Under the pieces are notes generated by a model that did no database searches, was not told the DNA's origin, and worked only from the letters and a program-made list of their open reading frames with translations. A stretch of DNA of 64,000 bases, taken from positions 46,331,661 to 46,395,660 of the forward strand of contig OY829541.1 of assembly GCA_963691705.1 (NCBI GenBank). The letters are read 5' to 3'. Positions 1-10,079 of the stretch are shown here, piece after piece (position 1 is the first letter of the stretch; every line of letters starts with the position of its first letter). Position numbers and translations under genes: made by a program. This DNA comes from Viola odorata (lineage: Eukaryota; Streptophyta; Magnoliopsida; Malpighiales; Violaceae).

Positions 1-110
1 CTATATCATGTTTGTATCAATTTTAGCCCTTTAAATAATATAGTATTTCCAATAAGTAATTTCTTTGTAAAGAAAGATAATGTAATCGTTTGGGAATGAT
101 TTATAGGTAC

Positions 111-1505
111 CTGAATCTCGCCGGACTTGATTTTGTTGTAGGTACCCACGTCGATAACGGGATACTTGCCGTAGGCAACCTTCATGAAGAATGGGCCCTC
201 TTTGGGCCTACCAAGCCCAAGCTTGGTCAAGTCACCACCATATCTCAACTTGCTAAGAATCACCAGTAACCAGTCCACTATTCCCAATGGAAAATGCTTC
301 AATAGATTCAACGCCAAGGACACCATCCCCCTTGATAAAATATGGATCTACACACATAACATCCAAACTAAATAAATAAACGCATGTCCATATACAACGA
401 AAAAGATGTTATTTATGGATTGAATTCCTCTAATTTTTTTTTAAATATGACCAGTCATATTAAAGAAATCTAAACCGTTCAATAAAATTGGACGGATGAG
501 ATTAAAAATTCAAGTAATTAATAAATTGACCATTTGTTGAATTTTATTGACTGGTCAACTCATTAATAACTTTTTAATCTCATCCGTCTAATTATATTTA
601 ACGGTTCAAATTTCTCAAATATGACTGGTCATATTTGAGGAAAAATTAAAACAGCTGAATTCGTTATTTATATATCAAATTTAATTATGTATTAAGTAGT
701 GGATGATGGTAAGAAATATTCAATACATCACTTATTATAAAAAATCATTTATTATTTATGTTTATGAAAGTCGTTTACCTATATGATTCATTTTTTTTAA
801 TCTACGTTTAATTTTCTACAATTTATAACGTATTCTTATCCAACATTGAAAAGCGTGATATAGTTAATTACCGACCGGGCTACGAACAACGATGGAGGTT
901 CTGGCACCATGGTCTGAGAGGTCAAGTGCAATCTCCATCCCAGAATTGCCAGACCCAACAACAAGAACATTCTTGCCACTGAACGCCTTGCCGTTTCTGT
1001 ACTTGGTGGAGTGGATGACCTCTCCGGCAGGGAAAGTATCCAACCCTTCAATCTCCGGCACAAAAGGGTCACATGCTTCTCCACTCGCCACCACCAGGAA
1101 CCCACCGGAATAATATTCCTCTGTCGCCTGATCACCGGCCCCGACATTCGTAGCCTTAACGACCCATTTCTTGGACTCTTCGTCGTATTCGGCGTGTACG
1201 ACTCGTCGTTGGTAGAGTGGGGTGATGTTGAAATGCGCAGCGTAGTCGTCTAAGTATTTGATGAAAAGATCTTTAGGGACGTAGGTAGGGGTGGAGGGAG
1301 GGAGAGGGAAGTGAGGTAGGTTAGAGAATTGTTTTGTCAAGTGAAGGTGGAGGCGATCGTAGGAATATTTCTTCCATAGAGAAGCTGAGCAATCTTCTCT
1401 TTCAAGAAGGATATATGGGATGGAGTTCACGGTTAGGCATGAGGCAGTGGCTAGGCCGGCCGGTCCGGCTCCGACTATGATCACAACCGATGAGGGGTCT
1501 TGCAT
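111..1505 (-). CDS. YUC10: YUCCA10/11-like flavin monooxygenase, 5' part (cut by window edge)
   Basis: YUCCA enzymes use FAD and NADPH to convert indole-3-pyruvate to the auxin indole-3-acetic acid. Exon 1 is 1505-876 (210 codons) and exon 2 is 347-111 (79 codons); later exons lie beyond base 1. Seen: the FAD motif GAGPAG at residues 12-17, the FMO-type stretch [15 protein letters not shown], the NADPH motif GSGNSG at 184-189, and exon 2 with [12 protein letters not shown] and [19 protein letters not shown], as in YUCCA10/11. The exon 1 donor is read as CCG|GTCGGT with acceptor TAG|ATC at 348/347, giving [10 protein letters not shown]; the stronger-looking donor GGTAAT at 871 breaks the frame, so this junction is the least certain point. 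Exon 2 ends at the donor CAG|GTACC (111/110). Both exons are open. Subgroup assignment is from memory of the family. Confidence 0.85.
417..662. mobile_element. 246-bp Mutator-type MITE in YUCCA intron 1
   Basis: The two arms of this stretch are imperfect inverted repeats of roughly 110 bp; both contain AAATATGACCAGTCATAT-like sequence and ACGGATGAGATTAAAAA. It is flanked by an identical 9-bp direct repeat, GTTATTTAT, at 408-416 and 663-671. A 9-bp target duplication with long terminal inverted repeats is typical of non-autonomous Mutator-like elements. No coding capacity is visible. Confidence 0.8.
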
Positions 1506-1592
1506 TTTAATTTCTTGAGCTAGCTAGTTAATTAAATTTGGGTTTTCAATAAAAAAGAATTGGTAGTTAGGGTATGGGAAATGGGAGTCTAG

Positions 1593-1603
1593 CTATATAT
1601 ACA
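1593..1603 (-). promoter_or_regulatory. TATA box of the YUCCA-like gene
   Basis: The minus strand reads TGTATATATAG about 90 bp upstream of the YUCCA start codon at 1505, a normal position for a plant core promoter. Identified by motif and distance only. Confidence 0.5.
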
Positions 1604-2737
1604 TTAATGTGAAGATTTATCAAATTGTTAAACAATATTGCAAAGTGATGTATTATAGGTTGAAGAGAAGAAAGTGACATTAATTATATGTTTTGTTATG
1701 TGATGAGGAGTTGAAGTTGAATATGAAATTAAAAAAAGATATAGATTGTTCTTGGAAAAGGAGGTTTACATAGTTTTCTCTCGTGGCTCCAATCCATCCA
1801 TAGATCGTTTTCTTCGTATATACACGAGTAAAATTTGGGTACATCATGATGTAAGATAATGACACATGTCTAAAAAGTATTAAGAATAGTGGTATTCTAG
1901 CACTATTTGGGGCACATGTCATCATCCTAGATCATAATGTAGGTTGTTGTACCCAAATTTTTTCGGTATATACACAGTAGAAATTTGTTTGACTTTCAAT
2001 TAATATTTACTAAAAATAAAAATGACATATCATTAATATTAAAATAACAACTAATTAAACATGATTAATACTAATTAATCAATTACGGATGTGTATGATT
2101 GAAGGTGGACTACCTTTAACTACTCAATACCCAAGTTGTGCACTAATTAATTAACTCAACTCTCACTTTCGTGGCAAGTAAGTTAGTTAGGTTTTTTGGT
2201 ATTTATTTAATCCTCAAAAGAATTAGTCTATATTTTATAGTCTTAAACAATTGTTGTTTCGGTTCAGTATTTTACCTAATTATCCGAGTCAAGCATTAAA
2301 AATAGAATTGAACAAACATCCATAATATAAATGAATACTACAACTTAGTCATAAAAATCAAAAGAAATAATCTTAGCCAAACACTCTTGATAGATGATGA
2401 GTGATCCTCCTTGCTTGACGGGTGAGGGCGATGGAGTGGAGAATGATGAATGAAGAAGAAGAGTTATTTTTGGAAAGTTCTCACTTTAAATTTCAGCACA
2501 TAAAACACACAGATGTGTGCCCAAAGCTGTGTTCTTCGCATGTTTTTCACTATGAATGTTAGAGCATTAAAAATAAGGCTATGCTTCAAAATATCACCAA
2601 ATTTTCCAAAGTTAGACACATTAGACACTTCGTCCAATTTTAACGTTAATCATGATTCAAATATTTTTAATGGTCCAAAATTTTACCGAACTTTTAACTT
2701 AATTTGATCCCTATAATTAAAAATTTATTCAAGAAAA
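1604..2737. other. Intergenic, upstream of YUCCA-like gene
   Basis: AT-rich sequence with no convincing gene. The reading frames present are short, low in complexity and show no family resemblance. It holds the distal upstream region of the YUCCA-like gene. Confidence 0.6.
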
Positions 2738-2877
2738 TAAAATAAAAAACTAAAATATTATCAAAACAAATTATAAAAAAAGTTTCATATCCTTTTAGGC
2801 CACTTGGGAACACTCGCAATTTACAAATAAAAATAATTAAGGAATACAAAATATAAATGTATTAAAACTTATAAAAA
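2738..2877. repeat. Left copy of a 140-bp direct repeat flanking a Helitron fragment
   Basis: This block recurs at 4372-4511 with a constant offset of 1634 bp and only a few substitutions. Both copies include CCTTTTAGGCCACTTGGGAA. The right copy begins at the base immediately after a Helitron CTAG terminus, so the pair brackets the Helitron fragment exactly on that side. Confidence 0.9.
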
Positions 2878-4371
2878 GAATTGACAAGGCAAACAAAGCA
2901 ACTGTAGAACAAATTGCTAACAAAATTGCATCATCAAAACAACAGGTTCCAACCATAAAGCAAAATATTTAGTTATGAGCATAAATGAAAAAATTAACAT
3001 TAACTCTTATTATTACTTTGCAGTCTTTCTATATCCTAACAACAACTATTATAGAAGTGATCAATAAAAGACAACATGGTATGAATCATATAAAAAAGTG
3101 CAGAAATAAGTATTTGACATGGGTGAGGGTCAAGCGGGGCAAGCAACTTGTGACAGGTGTGAAAGTTGCGTTGAGACAATTGCAAGGTAATTCCTAACAA
3201 CTTAAAAATTTAATTATTTTATTTTAAACATAAAAATATCTATTGACAAATCCACGTACAATTTCAAGTGCATGCTGAGGTTACAAGTTAATGATGGTGA
3301 GAATGAAGCAACAATTGTTCTTTTTGATGAGTCAGAAACACTAATAGGTTGTGACATCAAGAAATACAAAGAATCAGCTAACAACAAAGTAATTTTTTTA
3401 CAATAGTGGTACTAGATTAATTTTAATACAGAAAAAATACTAATATTATTCGCAATGTAATAGAAAAAAGAGAAGTCGCCACACTATAGAAAAATGATAG
3501 CTTGCAAGGACAAGGAATTTGATTTCTTAGTCAAGGTCACCGGAAAAAATGAGAGCAAACGACAGAGGAATGCATTTATCGCTGAAGAGGTTCATGCAAC
3601 TAAAAAGAGGAACATCTGAAGAACAAAATAATGAAGACGAGGAGTTATTATCGGTAGTTTTGAAAAGGAGCCGACAGAATAAACTTCGAATGAATAATAC
3701 AACTGAAAAAAAATATGAACAATACGACAATGATAAAAGTAAGAACAACAAGATGAAAAAACGCAGATGAATGAATCAAGAAAATCAAAGAAGAAGATGA
3801 TCAAGAGCAAGCTAAAAAATAATCAAGATGAAAAAGAAAAGAGACAAAAAACAAGATGATGAAAGAATTATTTTGCCCACACCAATACTCATTGACGAAG
3901 ACATTGAAGAGGAGCAGAAAACACAAACGATGAGGGATATAAGATTTAAACTCATTAATGAACATATCGAAGCTGAAGACAAAAAAGAGACAAGGAAGGG
4001 AACAAGACTCAAGAATAAGAAATTTGATGAATTGTATGAGTATGAGCCACTGATCAAAAAGATCAAATAAGAAAAATAGTAAAATCACTTTATAATTAAT
4101 AATTATTATTAGTATGCTTAACAATTTATATGGTTAATTATAATATTTTAGAACAATATTTAAATACTATTAAGCTACATTATTTATTAATAATTATTAT
4201 TAGTATGCTTAATAATTTATATGGTTGGTTATATATTACCTTTGAACAATATTTAAATTCTATTATGTTAAATTATCTATTTCAAATGACCAAAATTATT
4301 TTATAAACAAGAGCTAAAACAAACTATTTAATTTCATATAAAAAATTGCCGCACGTGCCCAAACTACCTAG
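2878..4371 (+). mobile_element. 5'-truncated Helitron, 3' part with CTAG terminus
   Basis: The fragment ends in CTAG (4368-4371) followed by T, preceded by a GCACGTGC hairpin remnant, which fits a Helitron 3' end. The interior from about 2880 to 4070 and the tail with two AATAATTATTATTAGTATGCTTAA-type blocks match, in reverse orientation, the 3' part of the Helitron at 39.4-63.8 kb. The Rep and helicase parts are absent. The left edge coincides with the end of the 140-bp flanking repeat. Confidence 0.8.
2985..4070 (+). pseudogene. Helitron RPA1-like single-strand DNA-binding protein remnant
   Basis: Plant Helitrons often carry a gene related to the large subunit of replication protein A. After a plausible acceptor (TTTGCAG, near 3020) the sequence encodes SFYILTTTIIEVINKRQ, the start of the zinc-ribbon OB fold, then a frameshift relative to the better copy at 57.8 kb. 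The second piece near 3252-3390 reads MLRLQVNDGENEATIVLFDE and ETLIGCDIKKYKES. The piece near 3515-3600 reads EFDFLVKVTGKNESKRQRNA, followed by a lysine/glutamate-rich tail. Frame losses and a small insertion in the zinc region make it non-functional. Confidence 0.75.
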
Positions 4372-4511
4372 TAAAATAAAAAACTAAAGTATTATCAAAA
4401 CAAATTATAAAAAATGTTCCATATCCTTTTAGGCCACTTGGGAACACTCGCAGTTTACAAATAAAAATAATTAAGGAATACAAAATATAAATGTATTAAA
4501 ACTTATAAAAA
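4372..4511. repeat. Right copy of the 140-bp direct repeat
   Basis: Partner of 2738-2877. It starts with the T that directly follows the Helitron CTAG end. Differences from the left copy are scattered point changes, for example AGTTTCATATCC against TGTTCCATATCC, with no length change over the block. Confidence 0.9.
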
Positions 4512-5575
4512 AAATCTAAAAATATGAAAAACTATAGAGGATGGAATCACTACTTGTATGGTACCATAGGATCCTCAACTCGTTTTCAACCCGTTATTTC
4601 TTTCTCTCTTTCTTTTTTCTTTTTTTCTTTTGTAACCAAGGAAACCGCTCTCAATCAAATCGGGTAATACCCAGTCAAACGGGTATGGCATGGGTGGTCT
4701 TTTTTTTTTTTAATAGTAAGGATGAAAAAATTGAGTTCGATATCCTATTAATACTTTGATCCGTTTATGAAATAGATCATAAATTATGTCTGCAATAATA
4801 AAAAGTACTCAAAAATTGTTCCAACGATATATCTTAATAATAGTAAGTATAATTTCAATCAGAATGACATTTTTTTTTAGAAACAAGGAGTAAGTAGTGA
4901 GAAAATATAAAAGTAGCCTGTGCGTAAAAATTCACTGCATTAATAATAATAAAACGTGGGACATATCTAATAAATTTTTTGGTTGAAAATTGAGAAATGG
5001 TCGTATGGCAAAATTAACAAAAGAAAAACGTTGGACGAATGACGATCGGATACGATCCAAACATCAACGAAACAAACACGAGGAAACAAAACTGAGTTTC
5101 TCTTCCTAATCTAATCGTTGCAAAAGTCATTCATTATTCTTTTACTTAAATTTGTTAATGGTTTAATAGGTGAGTATGAATTAAATGGGTGTAAATGGAC
5201 ATAAATATCCATTTAAAAAATTACATAGATAATAAATGAGTATATTACCCATACCCATTTAGAGTATATCTATACCCACTCAAATTTACCCATTTACCAC
5301 TCCAATTTTACACCGTAAAACATGGTTGTCAAGCATTTGCCACTTTTCAAGTTCAACCACGAGAACAACCAATACATAAGCAAGCAAAAAATGAGATGAA
5401 GTTCTAAGTTTTACATTCTTAGACAAGATAATATAAAATATAAAATATAAAATAATTGTATTTATCACTGCATGCATAACCTTGGGCCTATATATAATAA
5501 CTGGATTAGACTTGGATATAAGCCTTATCAACATGGGTCTAACTCAAATCAACTTAACTCAGCCCATAAACCGCC
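4512..5575. other. Intergenic, no gene seen
   Basis: AT-rich sequence with T-runs near 4600-4720. At 5170-5310 the strings AAATGGGTGTAAATGG and TACCCATTTAC lie in opposite orientation, which may be the relic of a small inverted-repeat element. No coding sequence or RNA gene is recognised. Confidence 0.5.
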
Positions 5576-5580
5576 CAACC

Positions 5581-6376
5581 TGTTGGAGTCCAGCTCATAT
5601 TGGCTGAAGGAGAGATTTGTTGTGGGTCTAACCCAATTGGAGCTGTTTGTTTCAGTTTGATTAGAAAAAGAAAAAGAAAAGATTGGAGTATGACTTGGAG
5701 TAGGATTGTATAACCTAATTAATTAGGTTGTCCACTAATATAAAAGGTGGGTGGTGGCTAGGTTGTGAGAAACAAGAGAGATAAGAGAATTAATTAGGGT
5801 TGCTGTTGAGAGCATCCTGAGAGATTGTGAGCGGGTTGCTGTTGAGCATCCTGTGAGAGAGAAGAGAGAAAACAGATTTCGCCAAACTCTGTGCAGCTGC
5901 GGGAGAACCGTCGCAGCGACTTCGTTCACCGTTGGATTGGGGTGAAATTTGGACAGCAGGTGCACGACTTCTGGTTCTTCAATCTGAACGGTTGGATCGG
6001 TGAGAGTTGTCTGAGATGGTAGAGATATTGTCCCGATTGAAGCAGTGAAAATCTGATTTTGGTTCTCTATTCTCATATCTCTTGTTTTTCTCGGATTGAT
6101 TGATTAGATTGTTTGATTGGTACTATTGGTGATAGTGGTGTATGTCAGATAATTCCTAGAGAGAGAGGTTTTACTCGATTGTACACATTGATCATCATAT
6201 AGTGGATTGTTACTGGCTTGGTCCTGTGGTTTTTACCTGTTGAGGTTTTCCACGTTAAAAATCTTTGTGTTATTTTCTTGATTGCTTTTGATTGGTTTGA
6301 TAGCTAAGGGTTATTGATTCTTGGGATAAGATTGTTTGCTGTGCAAATTGATTGTAGATTGAAATTAACCCCAACA
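5581..6376 (+). repeat. 5' LTR of the Copia-type element
   Basis: It begins TGTTGGAG and ends CCCCAACA, so the ends are TG...CA with the inverted hexamer TGTTGG/CCAACA. A TATAAAAG box lies at 5739-5746, preceded by an 18-bp perfect palindrome at 5712-5729. It matches 7801-8598 over its full length. Confidence 0.95.
5739..5746 (+). promoter_or_regulatory. LTR TATA box
   Basis: TATAAAAG lies about 160 bp into the 5' LTR and is repeated in the 3' LTR. It is the expected core promoter for transcription of the element. Confidence 0.65.
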
Positions 6377-6378
6377 AC

Positions 6379-6390
6379 TGGTAGCGGAGC
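6379..6390 (+). other. Primer-binding site, initiator Met-tRNA type
   Basis: TGGTAGCGGAGC lies two bases after the 5' LTR. It resembles the usual plant Copia primer site TGGTATCAGAGC, complementary to the 3' end of initiator methionine tRNA, with some mismatches. Confidence 0.65.
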
Positions 6391-6404
6391 TTAAGGTTTG
6401 AAAG

Positions 6405-7016
6405 ATGACCGACAACGCAAAGATTGAGCTTTTTGATGGAGAGAATGATTTCGCAGTGTGGCAGACAACTGTGATGGATTTGTTGACTATGAAGGATCTC
6501 GACGTCGCTCTTGGTGATAAGAAGCCAGAAGGAATGAAAGATGGTGATTGGGCAACTATCCTGAAAAAAGCGACGAGTCAGATCAGGCTTCCATTGGCTC
6601 CATCAATAAAGTATGTTGTGATGGGGGAGCAGACACCAAAAGGAATATGGGAGAAGCTAGAAAGTATTTATGCTTCCAAGTCTGTGACAAACAAACTTAG
6701 TCTGAAGTTGGACTTGTATTCGTTGAAGATGGGTGAAGGTATGAGCATCCATAAGCACTTGTCGGATTTCAATCGGGTGTTGACGAAAGTGTTTAATACA
6801 GGGGAGAAAGTAGAAGATGAGGAGCACGCGATACTTCTTCTTTCGTCATTGCCTGTGTCATACAAGTCACTGGTGCAATCCCTTACAGCAGGGAAGACAA
6901 GTTTGAAGAAGGAGGATGTGACGACTTTTCTAATAGATAATGAGAAGCTGTTAGGAGTGGAGAACAAGAATAGTAGTGAGAGACTAATGATTTCAGATGG
7001 GTCATCGAGTGGATGA
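6405..7016 (+). CDS. gag: Copia gag (UBN2-type) polyprotein, N-terminal part
   Basis: An open frame of 203 codons starting 28 bp after the LTR. It begins MTDNAKIELFDGENDFAVW and includes KGIWEKLESIYASKSVTNKL and LLLSSLPVSYKSLVQSL, the diagnostic Copia gag stretch that packs the RNA into virus-like particles. It stops at TGA (7014-7016). The same frame continues after that stop with an RGRNRGRGASSSYG linker, so the stop is a mutation rather than the original end. The zinc knuckle lies in another frame, from 7105. Confidence 0.88.
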   Translation: MTDNAKIELFDGENDFAVWQTTVMDLLTMKDLDVALGDKKPEGMKDGDWATILKKATSQIRLPLAPSIKYVVMGEQTPKGIWEKLESIYASKSVTNKLSLKLDLYSLKMGEGMSIHKHLSDFNRVLTKVFNTGEKVEDEEHAILLLSSLPVSYKSLVQSLTAGKTSLKKEDVTTFLIDNEKLLGVENKNSSERLMISDGSSSG

Positions 7017-7104
7017 GATCGTGGTAGAAACAGAGGAAGAGGGGCTTCTTCCAGCTATGGAAAGATCCAGTTCAAGACCAAGGGCAGACTACAATGAGAA
7101 ATAA

Positions 7105-7758
7105 TGCTACTATTGCCACCAGAAGGGTCACATCAGAGCATACTGTCAGAAGATGATTACTGATTTGAAAGAACTGCAGAAGGATAAAGAAAAGATTGGT
7201 GATGCTACAACTATTCAGGATGATGATGCTGAATTGTTTGTAGTGCAGAAAAGTGAGGAACAGGTAAGAGATTCCTGGATTTTAGATTCTGCATGTTCTT
7301 TTCATATTTGTGCTAACAAAGAATTGTTTAGTACATTTGGTGATTGTGATGATAAATCTATCATATTGGCCAACAACGAAAAACTGGAGGTTGAAGGTAT
7401 TGGCAATGTGAAGATCAAGATGCATGATAGATTGGTGAGAACTCTCGGCAATGTGAGATATGTGCCGAAGTTGAAAAGAAATTTAATCTCTCTTCGAAGA
7501 TTGGATTCTCGCGGGTATAGATACGTAGCGAGAGACAGATTGATGAGGGTAAGCAAAGGAGCAGCTATAATCATGAAAGGGGAGCTTACTTCTAACAATG
7601 TTTACCGATTGATTGGAACCGCGGTTAAGAGTAAATTACAAGGTACTTACAAAAGATTGAATGATGGTGATGGTCAGGTAGAGTTACCTAGGAGAAGAGT
7701 TAGCTTTGCAGTGTTGACCGGCGAGAAAGCGAACTTGACTCCTACTCATATTGCATGA
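7105..7758 (+). pseudogene. gag zinc knuckle, protease and pre-integrase remnant
   Basis: The frame opens with CYYCHQKGHIRAYC (7105-7146), a complete C-X2-C-X4-H-X4-C knuckle, but the codon just before it is TAA and the frame is shifted relative to gag. An open frame from 7153 contains WILDSACSFHIC, the Copia protease site with the usual D-S-G-A changed to D-S-A-C, so protease activity is doubtful. Then comes VRYVPKLKRNLISL and a pre-integrase-like NNVYRLIG. About 45 codons after that the frame ends, and no integrase or reverse transcriptase follows. The tail from about 7620 may mark the deletion junction. Confidence 0.8.
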
Positions 7759-7787
7759 AGATTGGTGATTCCCCCATGATATGAGCT

Positions 7788-7798
7788 GGAGGGGGAGA
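7788..7798 (+). other. Polypurine tract
   Basis: GGAGGGGGAGA lies immediately before the 3' LTR, where plus-strand DNA synthesis of an LTR element starts. Confidence 0.75.
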
Positions 7799-7800
7799 AT

Positions 7801-8598
7801 TGTTGGAGTCCAGCTCATATTGGCTGAAGGAGAGATTTGTTGTGGGCCTAGCCCAATTGGAGCTGTTTGTTTTAGTTTGATTAGAAAAAGAAAAAGAGAA
7901 GAAAATATTAGAGTATGACTTGGAGTAGGATTGTGTAACCTAATTAATTAGGTTGTCCACTAATATAAAAGGTGGGTGGTGGCTAGGTTGTGAGAAACAA
8001 GAGAGATAAGAGAATCAATTAGGGTTGTTGTTGAGCATCCTGAGAGATTGTGAGAGGGTTGTTGTTGAGCATCCTGTGAGAGAGAAGAGAGAAAATAGTT
8101 TTCGCCAAACTCTGTGCAGCTGCGGGAGAACCGTCGCAGCGACTTCGTTCACCGTTGGATCGGGGTGAAATTTGGACAGCAGGTGCACGACTTCTGGTTC
8201 TTCAATCTGAATGGTTAGATCGGTGAGAGTTGTCTGAGGTGGTAGAAATACTGTCCCGATTGAAGCAGTGAAAATCTGATTTTGGTTCTCTATTCTCATA
8301 CCTCTTGTTTTTCTCGGATTGATTGATTAGATTGTTTGATTGTACTATTGGTGATAGTGGTGTATGTCAGATAATTCCTAAAGAGAGAGGTTTTACTCGA
8401 TTGTACACATTGATCATCACATAGTGGATTGTTACTGGCTTGGTCCTGTGGTTTTTACCTGTTGAGGTTTTCCACGTTAAAATTTTTTGTGTTATTTTCT
8501 TGATTGCTTTTGATTGGTTTGATAGTTAGGAGTTATTGATTCTTGGAATAAGATTGTTTGTTGCGCAAATTGATTGTATATTGAAATTAACCCCAACA
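7801..8598 (+). repeat. 3' LTR of the Copia-type element
   Basis: Full-length partner of 5581-6376 with the same TGTTGG...CCAACA ends, the same palindrome and the same TATAAAAG box. It differs by scattered substitutions and a few short length changes. Confidence 0.95.
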
Positions 8599-8674
8599 CA
8601 ACATATATGCCAAGAAGACATATCTAGTTGAGTACTAGTACGTACATGTTCAACACCCTCTTTATTCAATTACA

Positions 8675-8815
8675 TTAAGGGAGAAGTGACTTGATGTCAT
8701 TTGCTATGATTGGTGCGTCCATCTTCATGCCACCAAGTCCAGTCCCTGCTAATCCATTGCAGTACAAACCATTTCCCCCCTTCCAATGGTTGGGGTAACT
8801 TTGCTTGGAAAACCA
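8675..8815 (-). pseudogene. Last-exon relic of a second YUCCA10/11-like gene
   Basis: The minus strand from about 8815 to the TAA at 8677-8675 reads [28 protein letters not shown], then [17 protein letters not shown] and stop. This is the YUCCA C-terminus (compare PNHWKG.NGLYC.GL..RGL and DAQ.IADDI in the family). Two stop codons lie directly upstream in this frame, and no other YUCCA exon is seen to the right, where a LINE fragment begins about 170 bp away. It cannot belong to the gene at 111-1505, whose 3' end lies off the left edge, so it is the tail of a lost paralogue. Recognition is from memory, but the motif order is clear. Confidence 0.8.
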
Positions 8816-8982
8816 TCATTATTTAAAAGTCAATCATACCCCTGCGCTTAAAATAGAATTGAGAATCAATAATTTTTAAGCACGATAATATTCGAATAAA
8901 ATTTATAGTCTGTTCAAAAATGGTTAAAAGATATCCGGGGAAATAACAAAAATTCAAGCTTCCAATCTAATAAGCATTATAT

Positions 8983-9255
8983 TCAGATATTCAATAGCCA
9001 AATTAAACAAGAAAGGAGAAAGGGGCAGCCTTGGCGAAGGTCGCGACTTACAGAGAATTCTCGTGACGGCGATCCGTTAACAAGCACGAACGGGCGAGCG
9101 GACGTTAAGCATTCATGCATCCATAATCTCCATCTCTCCCCGAAGCCCATTAACTCCAGCACCTGATCAAAGAAAGCCTTTTTACTTCTTTTTAGGGAAT
9201 GGATAACTTCCAAAGCGATCAGAACGCAGTCCAGGCTTTGTTTACCCACCAACAA
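8983..9255 (-). pseudogene. LINE reverse transcriptase fragment
   Basis: The open frame contains ALEVIHSLKRSKKAFFDQV, MGFGERWRLWMHECLTSAR, FVLVNGSPSREF and DLRQGCPF, which follow the order of the plant L1-type reverse transcriptase core. The usual RGLRQGDPLSP block is altered to RDLRQGCPF, and the catalytic F-A-D-D block is missing. It is a short, decayed piece with no upstream or downstream LINE sequence seen. Confidence 0.85.
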
Positions 9256-10006
9256 CTTGGGCCTAGTTTTGTCAGCCTTAAATTTTGGTTGGGCTTGGGC
9301 CTAGATTTGATTATTGAATTTGTATTGGGGAAAAATAGGAAATAAGTCAAATAACATCAAAAAAAAAAAAAAAACTCTCTCGAAAGGAATCCTAAACATA
9401 TTCTAACTATGTATGTACTATGTAAGTTACCGGTAGCTAAATTTTTTCTATTCATACAAGTACTAACCTTTTTATGCTATCTTTCTTTCTTTTTTCTGTT
9501 CTAATGTCTCCTTGTGCGTGAGAGAATCTACACCATAACATTTCCGGATTGCAAACAAAGACAAACCTTTGGAGATGAATTTACACATAAAAAACTGACC
9601 GTTTCTCAAATGATAAAGAATCGTTTATCTTTAACAAATTACGGTAGAGCTGATGAGCAACAAACCTTGAGAGGGAGCCGACTGTACACGTGAGTGGAGG
9701 GAGTAAATAACTAAACATAAACAAAGAGGATCGGAATTTTATGGAGCAGAAGACGATAAAAAGACACCAAAGCTTTTCATGTGATCAAGTTGGTAATACC
9801 CTGTCAAATCTCTGTCCCTTAGCTGAAAGAAAGAAAGAAGGAAATTGTCACCACCCAATACCCATATGACACCTGTCATACTCCATCCCCATCACCCACT
9901 TCATCCTTCTCTTACTCACTTTTAAGCCCTTAATCAACCATCCATTCCATCTCCATCTCCATCCTGCTTAGCTCTCTCTCTCTCTCTCTCCCCTTTTTCT
10001 CTCTAT
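9256..10006. other. Intergenic and 5' region of the AGP gene
   Basis: An A-run at 9358-9376 is followed by AT-rich sequence with no gene. The stretch from about 9850 is pyrimidine-rich and probably carries the promoter and leader of the arabinogalactan protein gene. Confidence 0.5.
9971..9990. repeat. CT microsatellite in AGP leader region
   Basis: About ten CT dinucleotides in a row roughly 90 bp before the AGP start codon. Such pyrimidine stretches are common near plant transcription starts; the role here is inferred. Confidence 0.8.
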
Positions 10007-10079
10007 TTGACACATTTATTGAGGAGATATCAATCAATACAATCACAATTGCAATTGCAATTGATTCCCCCATCATTTA

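Larger units (their letters stand above)
5576..8603 (+). mobile_element. Copia-type gag-pro-only LTR retrotransposon (TR-GAG-like)
   Basis: Two long terminal repeats (5581-6376 and 7801-8598), a methionine-tRNA-like primer site, gag, a partial pro region and a polypurine tract make up a 3.0-kb element. Integrase, reverse transcriptase and RNase H are missing altogether. The flanking 5-mers are CAACC (5576-5580) and CAACA (8599-8603), a target duplication with one mismatch. By eye the two LTRs differ at about 33 positions, roughly 4 percent, mostly transitions, so this is an old insertion. Its movement would have needed proteins from an autonomous Copia relative. Confidence 0.92.

Noticed and set aside
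1680..1925. Minus-strand frame upstream of YUCCA
   Set aside because: AT-driven composition and no recognisable motif; it lies in the putative upstream region of the YUCCA-like gene.
5735..6076. Antisense frame of 113 codons in the Copia LTR, repeated at 8015-8299
   Set aside because: It exists in both LTRs only because they are copies, it is shortened in the second, and no domain is seen. Treated as chance coding in LTR DNA.
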